Below are positions 6,929 to 9,932 of a stretch of DNA of 9,932 nt, piece by piece (the first letter of the stretch is position 1; each line of letters begins with the position of its first letter). The DNA is taken from positions 1 through 9,932 of the forward strand of contig JAGBBI010000069.1 of assembly GCA_017938565.1 (NCBI GenBank), given 5' to 3'. Source of the DNA: Clostridia bacterium (GTDB taxonomy: Bacteria; Bacillota_A; Clostridia; Christensenellales; UBA1242). Under the pieces are notes generated by a model that made no database searches, was not told where the DNA came from, and worked only from the letters and a program-made list of their open reading frames with translations. The position numbers and the translations under genes are program-made.

Positions 6929-8206
6929 TTAGTCATCAACAAACTCAAAATCAAAGTCCGCAATACGAACAGTATCGCCATCAGTAGCGCCAAGTTTTCT
7001 TAAGTGCTTAATAATTCCCTTATCTTTCATAATCTTTTGGAAATAAGCAAAACTTTGAGCATCTGATAAAACGACATTTCTAATCAACTCATCAACAAAA
7101 CCGCCAATTATCACATAAGCTCCATCGTCATCACGAATAATCTCATATCTTGTTGGGTCAGCTTGTTTGTACTCAAATTTTTCAAATTCAATAGGCTCTG
7201 GTTTTGGCAACTCATAAACTTTCTTTGCTGTTGTTGTAAGCAGCTCTTCAATACCTTTATGAGTATGCGCTGAAACACATATAACCTCTGGTGGATTTTT
7301 CGTCTTTTTAAGTTTTGCGATAAATTGCTTTGCATTTTTTTCAGACTCTGGCATATCCATTTTGTTTAAAACTATAATTCTTGGAGTATCAACCAACGAT
7401 TTATCGTGTTTTTTCAACTCATTGATAATTACTTTATAATCATTATATGGATCTCTTTCCTCAATGCCTGACGCATCTACAACAATTAAAAACAACCTTG
7501 TTCTTTCAACATGTCTTAAAAAGTAGTGTCCGAGCCCTGCACCTTCACTAGCCCCCTCAATCAAACCTGGGATATCAGCAATAGTGAATGATTTGTCATA
7601 AACTCTTGCAACCCCAAGATTTGGAGAAAGTGTAGTAAATTGATAATTTGCAATTTTTGGCTTTGCAGAGGTCAAAACCGAAAGTAAAGTTGACTTCCCA
7701 GCATTCGGATAACCTACCAATCCGACATCTGCAATAGTTTTTAATTCCAATACAACACACGCTTCTTTCGTAATTTCACCAGTTTGAGCAAAGGTTGGAG
7801 ACTTTCTTCGGCTTGATTTAAACTTTGCATTACCACGTCCACCTTCGCCACCACGCATAGCAACTACGCTATCTCCATCGTAGAAAAGATCCGCAAGTAT
7901 TCCGCCCGTTTCGTCATCTTTGACTATTGTTCCACAAGGGACTTTTAATAAAACATCTTTCCCTGATTTCCCTGTTGATGTATTTCCACCACCACCAAAA
8001 CCATTTTCGGCTTTAAAGTGTTTGGTATAGCGAAATTCTCCAAGGTCGGTTACATTTTTATCGGCTTGAATAATAATATCTCCACCACGACCCCCGTCGC
8101 CACCATCAGGGGCGCCAACTCTTACATACTTAGCCGTATGGAAAGACACTTTGCCATTTCCACCATTCCCTGATTTTATAAAAATTTTAACTCTATCATC
8201 ATACAT
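6929..8206 (-). CDS. obg: Obg family GTPase (ribosome assembly, OCT-domain form)
   Basis: A 425-residue Obg/CgtA GTPase acting in late 50S assembly and in the link between GTP/ppGpp levels and growth. It has the three-domain Gram-positive layout. The Gly-rich Obg fold (about 2-158) is packed with GGxGG repeats such as GGDGGRGGD (35-43) and GGEGGRGNAKF (119-129). The G domain (about 159-332) has GYPNAGKS (G1, 165-172), TTLSPNLG (191-198), DIPGLIEGA (G3, 211-219), NKMD (G4, 281-284) and SAHTHKG (G5, 312-318). The OCT domain (about 340-425) contains YEIIRDDDGAYVIIG and ends in an acidic FEFVDD tail. Proteobacterial homologues lack OCT. The ATG at 8206 has GGTGA (8213-8217). It starts 13 nt after nth. 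All G motifs are intact, so it should be active. Confidence 0.98.
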   Translation of the reverse strand: MYDDRVKIFIKSGNGGNGKVSFHTAKYVRVGAPDGGDGGRGGDIIIQADKNVTDLGEFRYTKHFKAENGFGGGGNTSTGKSGKDVLLKVPCGTIVKDDETGGILADLFYDGDSVVAMRGGEGGRGNAKFKSSRRKSPTFAQTGEITKEACVVLELKTIADVGLVGYPNAGKSTLLSVLTSAKPKIANYQFTTLSPNLGVARVYDKSFTIADIPGLIEGASEGAGLGHYFLRHVERTRLFLIVVDASGIEERDPYNDYKVIINELKKHDKSLVDTPRIIVLNKMDMPESEKNAKQFIAKLKKTKNPPEVICVSAHTHKGIEELLTTTAKKVYELPKPEPIEFEKFEYKQADPTRYEIIRDDDGAYVIIGGFVDELIRNVVLSDAQSFAYFQKIMKDKGIIKHLRKLGATDGDTVRIADFDFEFVDD

Positions 8207-8219
8207 AATATTTCACCAA

Positions 8220-8858
8220 TTATTTTTTAATCTTATTAAAACTTGGACACTTATCGTTTATTAAACACTCCCCGCAATTTGGCTTAATTGCTTTACACAC
8301 ATACCTGCCATGAAGAACAAGCGCAAAATGCCCATCACTCCACATTGCTTTTGGTAAAAGTTTTTCAAGTGCATGCATTGTCTCGGTCGGAGTTTTCTTG
8401 TTTGCCAATTTTAATCTTTTTGACAATCTAAAAACGTGAGTATCCACAGCAATTGCAGGAACACCAAAAGCCACAGCCAAAACAACGCTCGCAGTTTTTT
8501 CTCCAACGCCAGAAAGTTTCATTAATTCTTCCCTTGTATTTGGGACAACCGAATGATAACTGCTCACCAAATCTTTTGATGCACTAATAATATTCTTTGC
8601 TTTATTATTATAAAACCCACAAGGCTTTATAATATGTTTCAATTTTTCTTCGCCAAGCAAAAGCATTTTTTCGGGCGTATTGGCTACTTCAAATAGTTCC
8701 TTAGTTACAATATTAACACGCTTATCTGTGCATTGTGCTGAAAGTATCACCGCAACCAAAAGCTCATAATTTGAAGAATAGTCAAGTTCACATTTGCTTT
8801 TAGGATAATAATCAATGAGCCTTTTAACCAAATCAACACTTTGTTCTTTTGCATTCAT
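8220..8858 (-). CDS. nth: Endonuclease III, base-excision repair DNA glycosylase/AP lyase
   Basis: A 212-residue endonuclease III, which removes oxidised pyrimidines and cuts at abasic sites. The helix-hairpin-helix motif LSGVGEKTASVV (115-126) carries catalytic Lys121, and the catalytic Asp139 lies in AVDTHVFRL (137-145). The four [4Fe-4S] ligands are Cys188, Cys195, Cys198 and Cys204, in the exact C-x6-C-x2-C-x5-C spacing. The numbering is one residue off the E. coli enzyme, so the length is normal and every key residue is present. ILSAQCTD (38-45) is the usual N-terminal family motif. The ATG at 8858 has AGGGG (8868-8872), which overlaps the stop of the upstream HTH gene 12 nt away. It is cotranscribed with the HTH gene and obg. 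Confidence 0.97.
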   Translation of the reverse strand: MNAKEQSVDLVKRLIDYYPKSKCELDYSSNYELLVAVILSAQCTDKRVNIVTKELFEVANTPEKMLLLGEEKLKHIIKPCGFYNNKAKNIISASKDLVSSYHSVVPNTREELMKLSGVGEKTASVVLAVAFGVPAIAVDTHVFRLSKRLKLANKKTPTETMHALEKLLPKAMWSDGHFALVLHGRYVCKAIKPNCGECLINDKCPSFNKIKK

Positions 8859-8870
8859 AGTTAAATGCCC

Positions 8871-9239
8871 CTAGCCTGCTAAATTGTAGATAATCATCAA
8901 GAACTTAAACATCATAGCGTTCTCAAACTTCCTTATGTCAATCCCAGTTAATTCAATTATCTTCTCAACTCTTTTCAAAAATGTGTTACGATGCATAAAT
9001 GTATTTCTTGCTGATTCTGCTATGTTTAAATCATTCTCAAAAAACATTTCCACACATCTAACTAAATCCTGGTCTTCCATAATAAGCCTAAAATTATCAT
9101 CAATTAATCTATCCTTATAACCAGCCAACTCTTCACTTGATGATTTTGATAAAAACCTTTCCGCAAAATACGAGCCCAAATTTGTGCATTTGTTTTTATT
9201 CAACTTAAACGTTTCATAAAACTTCTCAAAGGTATTCAT
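8871..9239 (-). CDS. Stand-alone PucR/CdaR-type helix-turn-helix protein
   Basis: A 122-residue protein whose C-terminal half is a PucR-type HTH (HTH_30 family). Residues 58-96 hold DLVRCVEMFFENDLNIAESA and the recognition-helix signature FMHRNTFLKRVEKI (81-94), followed by ELTGIDIRKFENAM. The known family pattern is N-[ILV]-x-x-[ST]-A-x2-[LM]-[FY]-[VM]-HRNT-[LF]-x2-R. PucR/CdaR regulators normally carry large N-terminal sensor domains. Here there are only about 57 residues of charged helical sequence, so no small-molecule sensor is evident. I place the start at the ATG at 9239, because AGGAG (9251-9255) precedes it and the promoter occupies 9272-9300; an upstream in-frame TTG at 9281 would lie between the -35 and -10. 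It is the first gene of the operon and likely binds DNA; its targets are unknown. Confidence 0.9.
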   Translation of the reverse strand: MNTFEKFYETFKLNKNKCTNLGSYFAERFLSKSSSEELAGYKDRLIDDNFRLIMEDQDLVRCVEMFFENDLNIAESARNTFMHRNTFLKRVEKIIELTGIDIRKFENAMMFKFLMIIYNLAG

Positions 9240-9250
9240 AAAACAATAGT

Positions 9251-9255
9251 CTCCT
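9251..9255 (-). promoter_or_regulatory. Ribosome binding site that decides the HTH gene start
   Basis: AGGAG lies 11 nt before the ATG at 9239. Together with the promoter at 9272-9300 it excludes the longer TTG-initiated reading. Confidence 0.65.
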
Positions 9256-9271
9256 AAATCTTTCGCAATAT

Positions 9272-9300
9272 ATAATAACAAATATCTAGTGGTTTTTCAA
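9272..9300 (-). promoter_or_regulatory. Promoter (extended -10) of the HTH-nth-obg-yhbY-pheST operon
   Basis: On the minus strand, TTGAAA (9295-9300) is followed by a 17-bp spacer and TATTAT (9272-9277), with TGT directly upstream of the -10. Transcription should begin near 9265, about 26 nt before the ATG of the HTH gene. No terminator separates it from the ABC-like gene upstream, so read-through may also feed the operon. Confidence 0.72.
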
Positions 9301-9317
9301 GTGAATTTGATAAAAAG

Positions 9318-9932
9318 TTAACTAATGATTTTACCGCCCAATTTTTCGAAAAAGTACTTCCCAAGTTTTACGATTTCAATTTTATCACCGATATTAAAAT
9401 CAAGTTTCTTTGTTAGTAAACTTTTAAGAATGTTCATCTCATCTTTACCCAAACCAGACGAAACAATCGATAAACCACACATCGTTTTCTCAACCTTAAT
9501 GTTGACTTGACTTTCTTCAATTCCTTTTGCTTTTAGTGCTGATTTATACAGGAAAAGATTGCCCGGATTTTCCAGTTCTTTTTTTAGGTCAATTCCACTT
9601 TTCAAAACGCCAAAATTTAAAAATAAGACATCTGACTTAATATTTGAGACGAAATTTGCCCCGTTTTCAGCTACAATTACCGTACCTGAATAGTTTTCAA
9701 TCCAAGAAAACATCTCCAAAAACACATCGCTTTTCAAATTTAAATCTTCAACAAAATCATCCAAATCAATCAATACAATTTCGCTTTTTTTGACCTCAAT
9801 TCGAATAAATGATAGAACCAATTTTTCTATGTAGGTCAATTTCTTCACCCTCTCAAATGGGTTTAAGTTGTGATTTTCTATCAATGAAATTAGCTCGGTC
9901 TTTTGATAAGGTATCCCACATATTTTATACTG
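9318..9932 (-). CDS. Degenerate MalK/UgpC-like ABC ATPase (C-terminal part, 5' end beyond window)
   Basis: The frame is open to the window edge, so this is the C-terminal 204 residues of a longer protein; the TTG at 9884 is internal. A gapless 27-residue match to the MalK signature/Walker B block places LTYIE (window residues 32-36) where LSGGQ belongs and VLIDLD (53-58) where LLLDEP belongs. Then GTVIVAEN (83-90) takes the place of the H-loop TxxYVTH, and FLNFGVLKSG...ELENPGNLFLYKS follows the MalK pattern of a 'G-x-I-x-Q-x-G...ELY-x-x-P-x-N-x-FVA' stretch. The last 80 residues look like the TOBE-type regulatory region of this subfamily, ending GDKIEIVK...YFFEKLGGKI. The signature, the catalytic Glu (Leu57) and the H-loop His (Asn90) are all lost, yet the frame is intact. 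This suggests a non-hydrolysing paralogue. The P-loop lies outside the window and cannot be judged. TAA at 9318-9320. Confidence 0.65.
   Translation of the reverse strand, partial: QYKICGIPYQKTELISLIENHNLNPFERVKKLTYIEKLVLSFIRIEVKKSEIVLIDLDDFVEDLNLKSDVFLEMFSWIENYSGTVIVAENGANFVSNIKSDVLFLNFGVLKSGIDLKKELENPGNLFLYKSALKAKGIEESQVNIKVEKTMCGLSIVSSGLGKDEMNILKSLLTKKLDFNIGDKIEIVKLGKYFFEKLGGKIIS

Noticed and set aside
7111..7335. Minus-strand 74-codon frame
   Set aside because: It lies in another frame within obg across the conserved G-domain/OCT junction; a Gln/Leu-rich translation without family features.
9293..9308. Short TTCA-CT-TGAA inverted repeat over the -35 of the HTH operon as an operator
   Set aside because: Only four base pairs per arm in AT-rich sequence; expected by chance and not supported by a second copy.
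287..9320. Absence of TGA stops (only TAA and TAG in ten stop codons) as a sign of a recoded UGA
   Set aside because: Every Trp in the genes is TGG and no frame is broken by TGA, which argues against UGA=Trp; AT-rich composition and small sample explain the bias.

Overview
The window is AT-rich DNA (roughly one third G+C by eye) from a bacterium. Every gene I can support lies on the minus strand, so transcription runs from high to low coordinates. Several features suggest an uncultured, low-GC Clostridia-like Firmicute: Obg carries the C-terminal OCT domain, ribosome binding sites are AAGGAGG-like, and TAA/TAG are the only stops seen. The extended -10 promoters also fit. The genus cannot be named from this sequence. 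The standard code fits: all genes read through using TGG for Trp.

Right end (9932 to 9318): the C-terminal part of a MalK/UgpC-like ABC ATPase paralogue. Its signature motif, catalytic Glu and H-loop His are all replaced, so it looks like a pseudo-ATPase. It runs off the window.

Middle (9300 to 3130): one compact probable operon. A promoter with TTGAAA, a 17 bp spacer and TGT-TATTAT is followed by a 122-aa stand-alone PucR-type HTH protein, nth (endonuclease III), obg (ribosome-assembly GTPase), yhbY (RNA-binding ribosome factor), pheS and pheT (phenylalanyl-tRNA synthetase). It ends at a clear intrinsic terminator. Gaps are only 12-27 nt, so pheST has no leader of its own and no room for a T-box.

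Left-middle (3110 to 1891): a single-gene unit with its own promoter and terminator, encoding an unrecognised 366-aa acidic, helix-rich protein.

Left (1877 to 1): a second unit with its own promoter. It holds a small protein related to the nucleoside 2-deoxyribosyltransferase/DUF4406 group, overlapped by 1 nt with a 12-TM MATE/flippase-like membrane protein. A histidine-phosphatase gene follows 74 nt later and is cut by the window edge.

There are no RNA genes, CRISPR arrays, insertion sequences or large repeats, and no gene-free stretch longer than about 110 nt. The core is housekeeping. The most unusual items are the pseudo-ATPase/PucR-HTH pair at the head of the operon, the unrecognised monocistronic gene, and the transferase-like/MATE-like pair.
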